Source: Pseudomonas putida (GTDB taxonomy: Bacteria > Pseudomonadota > Gammaproteobacteria > Pseudomonadales > Pseudomonadaceae). Taken from it: a stretch of 64,000 nucleotides of DNA. The translations under genes and the position numbers were made by a program. This document shows, piece after piece, positions 26,615-33,822 of this stretch (its first letter is position 1; each line of letters begins with the position of its first letter). The stretch is taken from NCBI RefSeq assembly GCF_025905425.1, contig NZ_CP109603.1, positions 780,001 through 844,000 of the forward strand, written 5' to 3'. A model generated the notes under the pieces. The model made no database searches, was not told where the DNA came from, and saw only the letters and a program-made list of their open reading frames with translations.

Positions 26615-29338
26615 ATGAGCGTAATCACTACCGGAACTCGCAGTGATGTAACGGTCTTTCTGCTTGGGCACGAGCAAGCCGATACCCGGGCACGTGCGCA
26701 GTTTTACTGCGAGCAGGCAGTGCTGCCTTGTCTGGCGCTGGAGCCTTTGCGAGAGGACAGTTCTGGCGCGCTTTGCCGGGAACGGTTGCAGCAGGCACTG
26801 GATCAAGTGAGCACGCCCTTGGTGGTACTAAGCCTGGATGCTGATTTTGTGCTTCCAGCGGCCCTGGACAATGCGGCAGCCCACTTGCAGCGGGTGACGT
26901 CGCAAGTGATTGGTGTGCAGGGGTATGCGCTAGGCTACACCGCTGGTGATGGAAAGTTGACTTATCACAAAGTCGGCTCGGCATTGAAGCCTTCGGGCGA
27001 GCCGGGCGCCCACGGCCGTCTGCAACGCTATGCTGAGGCTGCTCAACCGGCTTGGCGCGCCGTATTGCGAGTGTCGGCCCTGCAGGCCGTTCTGCCGCTT
27101 CTACCCGATACCGTGGACTTTGCTGGGTGGCGCGTGGCGCTGTCTTATGCATTGCTGGCTCATGGCGAGATCGAGCGTCTCGAGCAGACGGATGTGGTAT
27201 GCGAGCATGTGGACAGTGCACTGCCTGCAGTGCGCCTTGAGGAGCGCTTGACCCTGGCTGTGCGGGCGCTGCGTGATTGGGATTCAGCTGGGCCAGGCCT
27301 TTGCCTTGATGACTTCGCGTTGCTCAATCGCTTTGTGCGCAACACGTACGCCGCATCTGGGCAGCAGTTGCTGTTCACCTCCCCCTGGAAAAGTATCACC
27401 AAAGCGCCTGAGCGCGTGTTCGAGCCCCAGCAGTTCGTCGCGTTGCCGTATTACAATGTTGCCTTGTTCGATTGCTTGGTCGAGCTCGAATTCCTTTGCC
27501 ATGCCTGGCCGGCCGGAGCGGCGCAGTACCGAGCCCTGGAAGGCGCCTGGGTGCGTCAGCGCGAGTTGTTGCAAGTGCACGCCAACGATACCTCTGAAAG
27601 CCTGCAGCAGCGTTACTGGCAAGCACTTGAGGTGGGGCTGTTCAACCGTGAAGTTTGCCAGCGCCTGGCGCAAACATTGGTCGACGACAGCGATGCGCAG
27701 CATTTGCGCGATCTAGAGGGCTGGCTACTGCGATTGGCTAAGGTGCCTATTGCGGAGCAAGGATTGGCTGCAACCCCATCGGGCCGTTTGCTTGAGTTGC
27801 TTGATGGCATTTCCCCGGACGAGGTCGCTCGTCAGCAGGTGCTGGCACACTTGGCCAGTGCGGCAACGCCACAGATCGGGTTCGTGGTGCTGGACCTGGA
27901 CGATGATGACGTTGCTTTGCAAGCCACTTTCGACAGCCTGTTGGCAAGCGGTGCGCGCAACATCAAGTTGTTGGTGCTCAAGGCCGGCAAACCACCGGTA
28001 ATCACCACGCCGCGTGACACCCTGCATTTCGTTCAGGTGACGAGCAGCAACTGGGTTGCTCACTTGAACCAGGTTGTCCGTCAGTTGCCAAGCGAGTGGC
28101 TGCTGCTGTTGCGGGCTGGTGAGCAAGTGATTGCCAGCGGGCTGTTGCACCTGCTGGTCGAGTTGGGCGAAGCGCCAGCCTGCCAAGCCATCTGTGCCCA
28201 TGAGGTGCAGCGTGATGAGCAAGGGCGGCTGCACAATGTGGTGCGCCCAGGTGCTGATCTGGACTTGCTGCGTAGCCAGCCTGCACAGATGTCGCGCCAC
28301 TGGCTGGTGAGGCGCCAGGCTGTGCTCGACCTGGGCGGGTACAGCGAGGGCCAACACCACGCGCTGGAGTTCGACCTGTTGCTGCGTCTGGTGCAAGCGC
28401 ATGGCATGGCAAGCCTGGCCCATCTGGATGACTATCTGGTACTGGGTGAGCAGTCGTCAGACACCTTGACTGTTGAGGCAGTTACGGTCCTTGAGAAACA
28501 CCTCCGGCTACTGGGTTATCGCGGCCATGTCAGTGAGCGAGGCGCCGCAGGCCTGGGTATCGATTTTCGTCATGGCACTACCCCCTTGGTCAGTATCTTG
28601 ATTGCTAGCACGGATGGGATTGCCGCGCTCCAGGGATGCTTGGCCAGTATTGAGCAACGTACCCGCTACCCTCGTTATGAGGTGTTGGTGGCTTGCGGCG
28701 GTAATACTGATGGCGTTCAAGAAGAGGGGCGGCACGGGTTGGGCAGCCGGGTGCGGTTGCTGACTGGCCAGCCTGGTGCTTCGCATGACGACTTGTTGAA
28801 CCTGGCCGCCAGCCAAGCACAAGGCGAGTATCTGGTCCTGTTCTCGGCAGAGAGTGAGGTAATGAGCCCGGCGTGGCTCGAGAGCCTTCTTAATGAAGTC
28901 CAGCGCCCAGAAGTTGGCGTCGTCGGTGGGGCTTTGTACAACTCGGATGAAGCGCTGGCCCATGCGGGCTATCAACTGGTCGACGGCCCGCGGATCCATG
29001 AGCCATGGGTGAGCACCGATAGCCAGTGGCAGCAATCGGTTCGCGGTTGCTCTGCGGTTTCTGGTGATTGCCTGATGGTGCAAAAGGAACTCTTCGAGCA
29101 AGTGGGTGGCTTGCAGGGCGGGCCGGGGAGCGATATCGATCTTTCCCTACGTGTGCAGGAGAGGGGTTTGCTGGTTGTCTGGACGCCACAAGCTCAAGTG
29201 CTCGTCAATCTAGAATCGGCTCGTGATACCGGGGCAGCCCTGGCGCTGAGCGAGCATTGGCCACAGGCTTTCAATGGGCGCGCCTATGATGAGGATATGA
29301 AGCCCGATACGGGCTTGGCTTGGCTGGCTGCCGTGTAA
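26615..29338 (+). CDS. Multidomain glycosyltransferase (flagellin glycosyltransferase Fgt2-like)
   Basis: Putative glycosyltransferase of 907 residues. The N-terminal part (about 1-410) is a GT-A-like domain with VVLSLDADFVLP joined to a helical region. A middle unit (about 420-640) parallels the second unit of the upstream protein: both contain WLLLLRAGE/WIVLLRAGD and then LDLLRS/LDLMRS. The C-terminal GT2 unit (about 650-890) has PLVSILIASTDGIAALQGCL and GSDIDLSLRVQERGLLVVWT. The acidic triplet of the middle unit is degenerate (ICAHEVQ), so that unit may not be catalytic. It lies 54 bp after the first transferase, probably in the same transcript. The role in flagellin glycosylation is inferred from locus and architecture. 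Confidence 0.83.
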   Translation: MSVITTGTRSDVTVFLLGHEQADTRARAQFYCEQAVLPCLALEPLREDSSGALCRERLQQALDQVSTPLVVLSLDADFVLPAALDNAAAHLQRVTSQVIGVQGYALGYTAGDGKLTYHKVGSALKPSGEPGAHGRLQRYAEAAQPAWRAVLRVSALQAVLPLLPDTVDFAGWRVALSYALLAHGEIERLEQTDVVCEHVDSALPAVRLEERLTLAVRALRDWDSAGPGLCLDDFALLNRFVRNTYAASGQQLLFTSPWKSITKAPERVFEPQQFVALPYYNVALFDCLVELEFLCHAWPAGAAQYRALEGAWVRQRELLQVHANDTSESLQQRYWQALEVGLFNREVCQRLAQTLVDDSDAQHLRDLEGWLLRLAKVPIAEQGLAATPSGRLLELLDGISPDEVARQQVLAHLASAATPQIGFVVLDLDDDDVALQATFDSLLASGARNIKLLVLKAGKPPVITTPRDTLHFVQVTSSNWVAHLNQVVRQLPSEWLLLLRAGEQVIASGLLHLLVELGEAPACQAICAHEVQRDEQGRLHNVVRPGADLDLLRSQPAQMSRHWLVRRQAVLDLGGYSEGQHHALEFDLLLRLVQAHGMASLAHLDDYLVLGEQSSDTLTVEAVTVLEKHLRLLGYRGHVSERGAAGLGIDFRHGTTPLVSILIASTDGIAALQGCLASIEQRTRYPRYEVLVACGGNTDGVQEEGRHGLGSRVRLLTGQPGASHDDLLNLAASQAQGEYLVLFSAESEVMSPAWLESLLNEVQRPEVGVVGGALYNSDEALAHAGYQLVDGPRIHEPWVSTDSQWQQSVRGCSAVSGDCLMVQKELFEQVGGLQGGPGSDIDLSLRVQERGLLVVWTPQAQVLVNLESARDTGAALALSEHWPQAFNGRAYDEDMKPDTGLAWLAAV

Positions 29339-29379
29339 GCCTCGCATCATGAATGACGGGTGTCGGTGAGTGCGAGGCT
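29338..29379. repeat. Inverted repeat at the end of the second glycosyltransferase gene
   Basis: AGCCTCGCA (29338-29346) and TGCGAGGCT (29371-29379) form a perfect 9-bp stem with a 24-nt loop starting at the stop codon. There is no T-run, so it could be a processing or partial termination structure within the island. Confidence 0.4.
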
Positions 29380-29470
29380 GCTCTCACCCTGCCCAGGTTC
29401 AGGCGGCGTGCAGTAGATGCTGTAACACGCCGTCTGCTGCACTCTTTACCACTCAATAACAAGTTGCCAC

Positions 29471-30853
29471 ATGAAACCTATTCGCATTGTTTGTGGAACC
29501 CGCCAGTCACGAGAGGATTTCCCGACAAAGACGGCATTGGGGCGATCCTTGCAGATTCACCAAGACTCCAACCCTGTGGAGTTGGTGCTGTTTGCCGAGA
29601 ACAAAGAAGGGCTTTCGACCCTTTATAACCGTGCCATCGAACAGGCCAAGGAACACCCTGCGATCCTGGTTTTCGTCCATGACGATGTCCATCTTTGCGA
29701 CTATTGGTGGGGGGAGCGGCTGAGAGAAGGGGTAGACGCTTTTGACGTCGTCGGCCTTGCGGGGAATACACGGCGTGTTACAGGGCAGCCGGCGTGGGCA
29801 TTTATCGATGATAAGTTCACTTGGGATCAGCCGTGTTACCTGAGTGGCGCTGTCGGGCACGGTAGCAGCTACCCTTGTGTAGTCTCGAACTTCGGGCCTG
29901 CCCCACAGCCTTGCAAACTGCTGGATGGTCTGTTGCTTGCTGCTGATAGTGAGCGGCTTGTCCAGGCTGATGTACGCTTCGATGAACAGTTCGAGTTCCA
30001 TTTCTATGACATGGATTTCTGTCGCCAGGCTGAGGCCAAGGGGCTGCGCATGGGGACGTGGCCGCTAAGCGTAGTTCACGAGAGCGCAGGTGCATTCGGG
30101 ACGCCTGTTTGGCGAGAGAGTTATCGCCGCTATCTGTGCAAGTACGATGAGCAGCTCGATCAAAGCGCCCAGGAGCAAAGCGTGCAGAGCCAAATGCCAG
30201 TCCAGCATTCTTACAACCCCGATCTCCTCAAACTCATGCCTGTAAATGCTAAGCGTGTCATCGAGGTGGGTTGCAGCTCCGGTGCGCTTGCACATGAGTA
30301 CAGGAAGCTGAATCCGCAGGTGCATTACACCGGTATCGAAATTGATCCCCGTTGTGCGCAACAGGCGCGGGAACACTGTGATCGCGTACTGGACATGAAC
30401 ATTGAAACAGCCAGTGCTGATCTTCTGGCGACTGACCTTTCAGCGGATTGTTGGGTCTTTGGCGATGTGCTGGAACACCTGTATGACCCTTGGCAGCTTT
30501 TGAACACAATCCGTGAGGCGAGTAAGCCGGGCACCTGTGTCGTGGCGTGCATCTCGAATGCCCAGCATTGGAGCGTACAGGCTCGCCTCAGCATCGGGGA
30601 TTTCCGCTATGAAGACTCAGGTGTCTTCGACAGGGGGCGCATTCGCTGGTTCACGCTTGCCACCATGCTGGAAATGTTTACTCAGGCAGGGCTTGCGGTC
30701 GAGTCGGGAGTGCCGCGGGTATTTGAAGAGCCTCAGCGCGAGCATTTTCTCCCGGCTATTCGGGCCATGGCGGCGGCAGCTGGAAAAGACCCGGAACTCG
30801 CTGTTCAGGATGCGTTGCCATTGCAGTATGTAATTAGAGCCGTTGTCGGTTGA
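29471..30853 (+). CDS. Glycosyltransferase-methyltransferase fusion
   Basis: Two-domain protein of 460 residues. Residues 1 to about 245 form a GT2-like GT-A domain with PAILVFVHDDVHLCDYWW (acidic metal-binding pair), then YDMDFCRQAEAKGLRMGTWP and SVVHESAGAFG. Residues about 250-460 form a class I SAM-dependent methyltransferase: motif I IEVGCSSGALAHEY, acidic IEIDPRCAQQAREHC, then VFGDVLEHLYDPWQLL and the family-specific SNAQHWSVQARL and IRWFTLATMLEMF. It could add a sugar and O-methylate it, as in methylated deoxysugars of flagellin glycans. This is inferred from domain order and location in the island. The methyltransferase half is paralogous to the N-terminal half of the 46595-48460 product. 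Confidence 0.85.
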   Translation: MKPIRIVCGTRQSREDFPTKTALGRSLQIHQDSNPVELVLFAENKEGLSTLYNRAIEQAKEHPAILVFVHDDVHLCDYWWGERLREGVDAFDVVGLAGNTRRVTGQPAWAFIDDKFTWDQPCYLSGAVGHGSSYPCVVSNFGPAPQPCKLLDGLLLAADSERLVQADVRFDEQFEFHFYDMDFCRQAEAKGLRMGTWPLSVVHESAGAFGTPVWRESYRRYLCKYDEQLDQSAQEQSVQSQMPVQHSYNPDLLKLMPVNAKRVIEVGCSSGALAHEYRKLNPQVHYTGIEIDPRCAQQAREHCDRVLDMNIETASADLLATDLSADCWVFGDVLEHLYDPWQLLNTIREASKPGTCVVACISNAQHWSVQARLSIGDFRYEDSGVFDRGRIRWFTLATMLEMFTQAGLAVESGVPRVFEEPQREHFLPAIRAMAAAAGKDPELAVQDALPLQYVIRAVVG

Positions 30854-31042
30854 CGTCTTGTAGCAAGCATTGATGCGTGAGGTGCTGGAAAGCTACTGAC
30901 CCTGACCAGGGGGCGGGCATTACTGCTGGATGTCGATGCATTGTCGTCATCTAGCGGGTCTGCGTAGCAATCCACCACCCTCGGGCGCCGCGCAGGGGCG
31001 CCTGGCTGGCGGGTCCTTTCATCCATGATTCGACAAAAAGCA

Positions 31043-31060
31043 CGTGACTCGAGAGTCACG
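31043..31060. promoter_or_regulatory. Palindrome upstream of the KAS III-like gene
   Basis: CGTGACTC and GAGTCACG are 8-bp arms separated by 2 nt, about 140 bp before the ATG. The shape suits a dimeric regulator site. The function is inferred from symmetry only. Confidence 0.35.
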
Positions 31061-31144
31061 GCAAGCATCTTCACTGTTATGATTGCCTCAACCCGGAACG
31101 GCTGAGCTAGCGACCGCGTAGCCAGGCGTATTGTCTTGGCTGAC

Positions 31145-31160
31145 AGGCACTCGCGGTGCT
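31145..31160 (+). promoter_or_regulatory. Candidate sigma-54 promoter of the KAS III-like gene
   Basis: AGGCACTCGCGGTGCT has GG-N10-GC spacing, with GGCAC and TGCT intact, 37 bp before the ATG at 31198. If real, it would put this glycosylation gene under RpoN/FleQ control like the flagellar genes around it. Confidence 0.45.
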
Positions 31161-31197
31161 CAGCAGGCATTTCGCTTTTTCTGAATTGGGAAGCCAT

Positions 31198-32133
31198 ATG
31201 ATTGGCATTAAAAATATCGCCAGTTACGTGCCAGCTGAAGGGGTAGACAACTACGCCCAAGGTGCGAAATTCGGCAAGGATCAGGACTTCATCTTTGGCA
31301 AAATTGGGTCGACCTTCTTGCCGCGCAAGGACGGCAACCAGGAAACTTCCGACCTCTGTGTAGAGGCTGCCAGGAACTTGTTCGATGCCAGTCCATCGCT
31401 GGACCCTTCATCCATCGACGCTGTGATCGTGGTTACCCAGAACGGTGATGCCGAAGGGCTGCCACACACTGCGGCGATTGTGCAGCACAAGCTCGGCCTG
31501 TCGACCGCCGTTGCTGCCTTTGATATTTCCCTGGGTTGCTCGGGCTATGTGTATGGTCTGTACGCAATGAAGGGCTTCATGGAAGCTGCTGGCCTGAAGA
31601 ACGGTTTGCTGCTTACCGCCGACCCCTATTCTAAGATCGTCGACCCCGAGGATCGTAACACCACGATGCTGTTCGGTGATGCCGCGACGGCTACTTGGAT
31701 GGGAGAGGGTGCTGACTGGCAGTTGGGCAAGTCGCTGTTCGGCAGTGATGGTGCGGGCGCTGAGCACCTGCGAACCACTGATGGCAAGTTCTTCATGAAC
31801 GGCCGGCAGGTCTATAACTTCGCCCTGGTTAAGGTGCCCGCGCACCTGCAGCAGTTGCTTGAGGTCAGCGAGCTGAGTGCCGATGATATCGACCTGTACT
31901 GCTTGCATCAGGGCAGTGCTGCGATTGTCGATGCTGTATCTGCACGGTTCGATGAGGGTGAGCACAAGCAGAAGTTCGTCAAGGATATGGTCGAGACCGG
32001 TAATACCGTGTCGTCCAGCATCCCTTTGCTGCTGGAAAAGCACGTGCTCGGTTCGCGCCATAAACGCGTTGCGCTCAGTGGCTTCGGTGTTGGGTTGTCG
32101 TGGGGCTCCGCTATTATCGAGCGCTGCGACTGA
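31198..32133 (+). CDS. 3-oxoacyl-ACP synthase III family protein of the flagellin glycosylation island
   Basis: Thiolase-fold condensing enzyme, 311 residues from ATG 31198. The frame is open to 31156, but the ATG follows a ribosome site (GGGAAG) and a promoter. The FabH-type triad is complete: Cys114 in SLGCSGYVYG, His237 in LYCLHQGSAA and Asn269 in ETGNTVSSSIPLLL. A homologue (orf3) sits at this locus beside fgt1 and fgt2 in P. syringae, where it is linked to flagellin glycan synthesis. It is therefore more likely to supply or attach an acyl group of a modified amino sugar than to initiate housekeeping fatty acid synthesis. The substrate is unknown. A terminator follows. Confidence 0.88.
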   Translation: MIGIKNIASYVPAEGVDNYAQGAKFGKDQDFIFGKIGSTFLPRKDGNQETSDLCVEAARNLFDASPSLDPSSIDAVIVVTQNGDAEGLPHTAAIVQHKLGLSTAVAAFDISLGCSGYVYGLYAMKGFMEAAGLKNGLLLTADPYSKIVDPEDRNTTMLFGDAATATWMGEGADWQLGKSLFGSDGAGAEHLRTTDGKFFMNGRQVYNFALVKVPAHLQQLLEVSELSADDIDLYCLHQGSAAIVDAVSARFDEGEHKQKFVKDMVETGNTVSSSIPLLLEKHVLGSRHKRVALSGFGVGLSWGSAIIERCD

Positions 32134-32151
32134 TCGCCCGCCGCTATACAG

Positions 32152-32174
32152 AACGCCGCCATCTGGCGGCGTTT
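32152..32174 (+). terminator. Terminator after the KAS III-like gene
   Basis: AACGCCGCC-ATCT-GGCGGCGTT is a 9-bp stem with a 4-nt loop followed by TTGGTTT. It begins 19 bp after the stop codon and insulates the glycosylation island from fliC. Confidence 0.8.
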
Positions 32175-32332
32175 TGGTTTCTCGCATCTGCCTGGCATTA
32201 GCGCTTCCCTGAGCCCAGTAAATCTCCTGTGTCGTAGGCAGATACATGCAAAAAAGGGTGCCTGTATTCTGGCGTCAAGTTACTGATTTCATTGGGCTGG
32301 CAGGGTGCCAGTAATTTTTTTCCAAAAACGGC

Positions 32333-32359
32333 TAAAGCAAACAGCCCTGACGACGATAA
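32333..32359 (+). promoter_or_regulatory. Sigma-28 (FliA) promoter of fliC
   Basis: TAAA (32333-32336), exactly 15 nt, then GACGATAA (32352-32359), which matches GCCGATAA at 7 of 8 positions. It lies 82 bp before the fliC ATG, as expected for a late flagellar gene. Confidence 0.88.
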
Positions 32360-32441
32360 CTACTACGAAGGTTCTCTGTGCCGCACCCGGCGAATTGCCA
32401 AGGCCGGAAGCCGTAGTACACAATCCAACGAGGAATTCGTC

Positions 32442-33314
32442 ATGGCTTTGACTGTTACCACCAACACCACCTCTCTGGGCGTTCAGAAGAACCTGAACCG
32501 TGCTTCCGACGCACTGGCCACCTCGATGACCCGTCTGTCCTCCGGCCTGAAAATCAACAGCGCCAAAGACGACGCCGCCGGCCTGCAGATCGCAACCCGC
32601 ATGACTTCGCAGATTCGTGGTCAGACCATGGCGATCAAAAACGCCAACGACGGTATCTCCATCGCCCAGACTGCTGAAGGCGCGATGCAAGAGCAGACCA
32701 ACATGCTGCAGCGTATGCGTGAACTGGCACTGCAAGCACGAAACGACTCCAACAGCTTCAAGGACCGTGACGCGCTGAATGGCGAGTTCCAATCGATGCT
32801 GGAAGAAATCAACCGTGTTGCTGACAGCACCGAGTTGAACGGTAAAAAGCTGCTGAGCGGCGCTGCCGGTACCATGACCTTCCAGGTGGGTTCCAATGGC
32901 GGTACTGGTAACCAGATCCAGATTACCCTGAGTGCAGCCGTAAACAGCTCGTCCAGCGGTGTTCTGAAAGCGCTGGGTACGAACTCGAGTATCGCCATGA
33001 CCGGCACTGGCATGGCTCCTTCTGCCTACGACGCCCTGTTCCAGAAGGTCATCACCGGTATCGATGACGCGCTGCAGGCCATCAACAGCACCCGTGCTCA
33101 GCTGGGTGCGGCGCAGAACCGTCTGACCAGCACCATCAACAACCTGCAAAACATCAACGAAAACGCCGAAGCGGCCCGTGGCCGCGTACAGGACACCGAC
33201 TTCGCTGCTGAAACTGCCCAGCTGACCAAGCAGCAGACTCTGCAGCAAGCGTCGACCTCGGTTCTGGCCCAGGCCAACCAGCTGCCATCGGCAGTTCTGA
33301 AGCTGCTGGGCTAA
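32442..33314 (+). CDS. fliC: Flagellin FliC (short type)
   Basis: Filament subunit, 290 residues from ATG 32442 with ribosome site CGAGGA. A longer frame to 32292 overlaps the promoter and is rejected. The N-terminal D0/D1 core is MALTVTTNTTSLGVQKNLNR, with the flg22-type segment at residues 30-51 (RLSSGLKINSAKDDAAG). The C-terminal core is ARGRVQDTDFAAETAQLTKQ ending SAVLKLLG. Only about 60-80 residues separate the two cores, so the outer D2/D3 domains are nearly absent, much as in the 282-residue P. syringae flagellin. The middle is Ser/Thr-rich (AAVNSSSSGVL, NSSIAMTGTG), a likely target for O-glycosylation by the upstream island. It is monocistronic, between a sigma-28 promoter and a strong terminator. 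Confidence 0.97.
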   Translation: MALTVTTNTTSLGVQKNLNRASDALATSMTRLSSGLKINSAKDDAAGLQIATRMTSQIRGQTMAIKNANDGISIAQTAEGAMQEQTNMLQRMRELALQARNDSNSFKDRDALNGEFQSMLEEINRVADSTELNGKKLLSGAAGTMTFQVGSNGGTGNQIQITLSAAVNSSSSGVLKALGTNSSIAMTGTGMAPSAYDALFQKVITGIDDALQAINSTRAQLGAAQNRLTSTINNLQNINENAEAARGRVQDTDFAAETAQLTKQQTLQQASTSVLAQANQLPSAVLKLLG

Positions 33315-33331
33315 TCTGCCTGACAGTCATT

Positions 33332-33367
33332 AGCGGGGGAGTGCACATGTGGCACTTCCCCGCTTTT
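33332..33367 (+). terminator. Terminator after fliC
   Basis: AGCGGGGGAGTG and CACTTCCCCGCT pair as a stem of about 12 bp around CACATGTGG, followed directly by TTTTTCATT. It lies 17 bp after the fliC stop, as usual for a highly expressed flagellin gene. Confidence 0.9.
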
Positions 33368-33386
33368 TCATTGCGAGGTGGCAGAG

Positions 33387-33743
33387 ATGGACATGAACCT
33401 CAAGTTGAACCTGTCTTATCAGTCAGCGCGAACGGCGGAGCAGCTTGCCGACAAGCCGATTGCCAAGTCGATAGGGGTTTCTGCTGATAGCAAGAAAGAC
33501 GACCCGGTGAAGGTTCAAGGCGTTGACGATGTTAAAAGCGCCGTTGCCGAGATCGAAAAGTTTTTGAGCGAAACTCGACGAAATCTGCAGTTCTCCACCG
33601 ACGAGGAGTCCGGCAAGATTGTAGTCAAGGTCATCGCCAGTGACAGTGGAGAGCTGATTCGCCAGATACCCTCCGAAGAGGCCCTGCGGATCGCCCACAG
33701 CCTGAGCGATGTCAACAGTATTTTGTTCGACGCCAAGGCCTGA
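33387..33743 (+). CDS. flaG: Flagellar protein FlaG
   Basis: FlaG-family protein of 118 residues, thought to influence filament length or stability in polar flagella. It is disordered at the N terminus, then has the conserved helix and strands VKSAVAEIEKFLSETRRNLQ, FSTDEESGKIVVKVIASDSG and ELIRQIPSEEALRIAHSL. Possible starts are GTG 33378, ATG 33387 and ATG 33393. The second has the best spacing to GAGG. It lies between fliC and fliD, the position typical of Pseudomonas and Vibrio. Confidence 0.9.
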   Translation: MDMNLKLNLSYQSARTAEQLADKPIAKSIGVSADSKKDDPVKVQGVDDVKSAVAEIEKFLSETRRNLQFSTDEESGKIVVKVIASDSGELIRQIPSEEALRIAHSLSDVNSILFDAKA

Positions 33744-33822
33744 GCGGCGGCGAACACCAAGGATGTAATCACGTCAGCACTTGCAGGTAGTGGGGCTGAC
33801 GCTGTAACGAGAGGAAAACTTC

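Larger units (their letters stand above)
30854..31197. other. 344-bp gene-free region ahead of the KAS III-like gene
   Basis: No credible gene on either strand. It contains an 8-bp-arm inverted repeat (31043-31060) and a sigma-54-like promoter (31145-31160), both listed separately. The rest looks AT-richer than the surrounding flagellar genes. Confidence 0.6.
32134..32441. other. 308-bp region between the KAS III-like gene and fliC
   Basis: This region holds the KAS III terminator (32152-32174), an AT-rich stretch (about 32260-32340), the fliC sigma-28 promoter (32333-32359) and a leader of about 75 nt. No gene is seen. Confidence 0.7.

Noticed and set aside
30805..31260. 151-residue frame on the minus strand across the gap after the GT-methyltransferase gene
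   Set aside because: It overlaps the ends of two plus-strand genes, has no ribosome site or domain, and would run through the promoter region of the KAS III-like gene.
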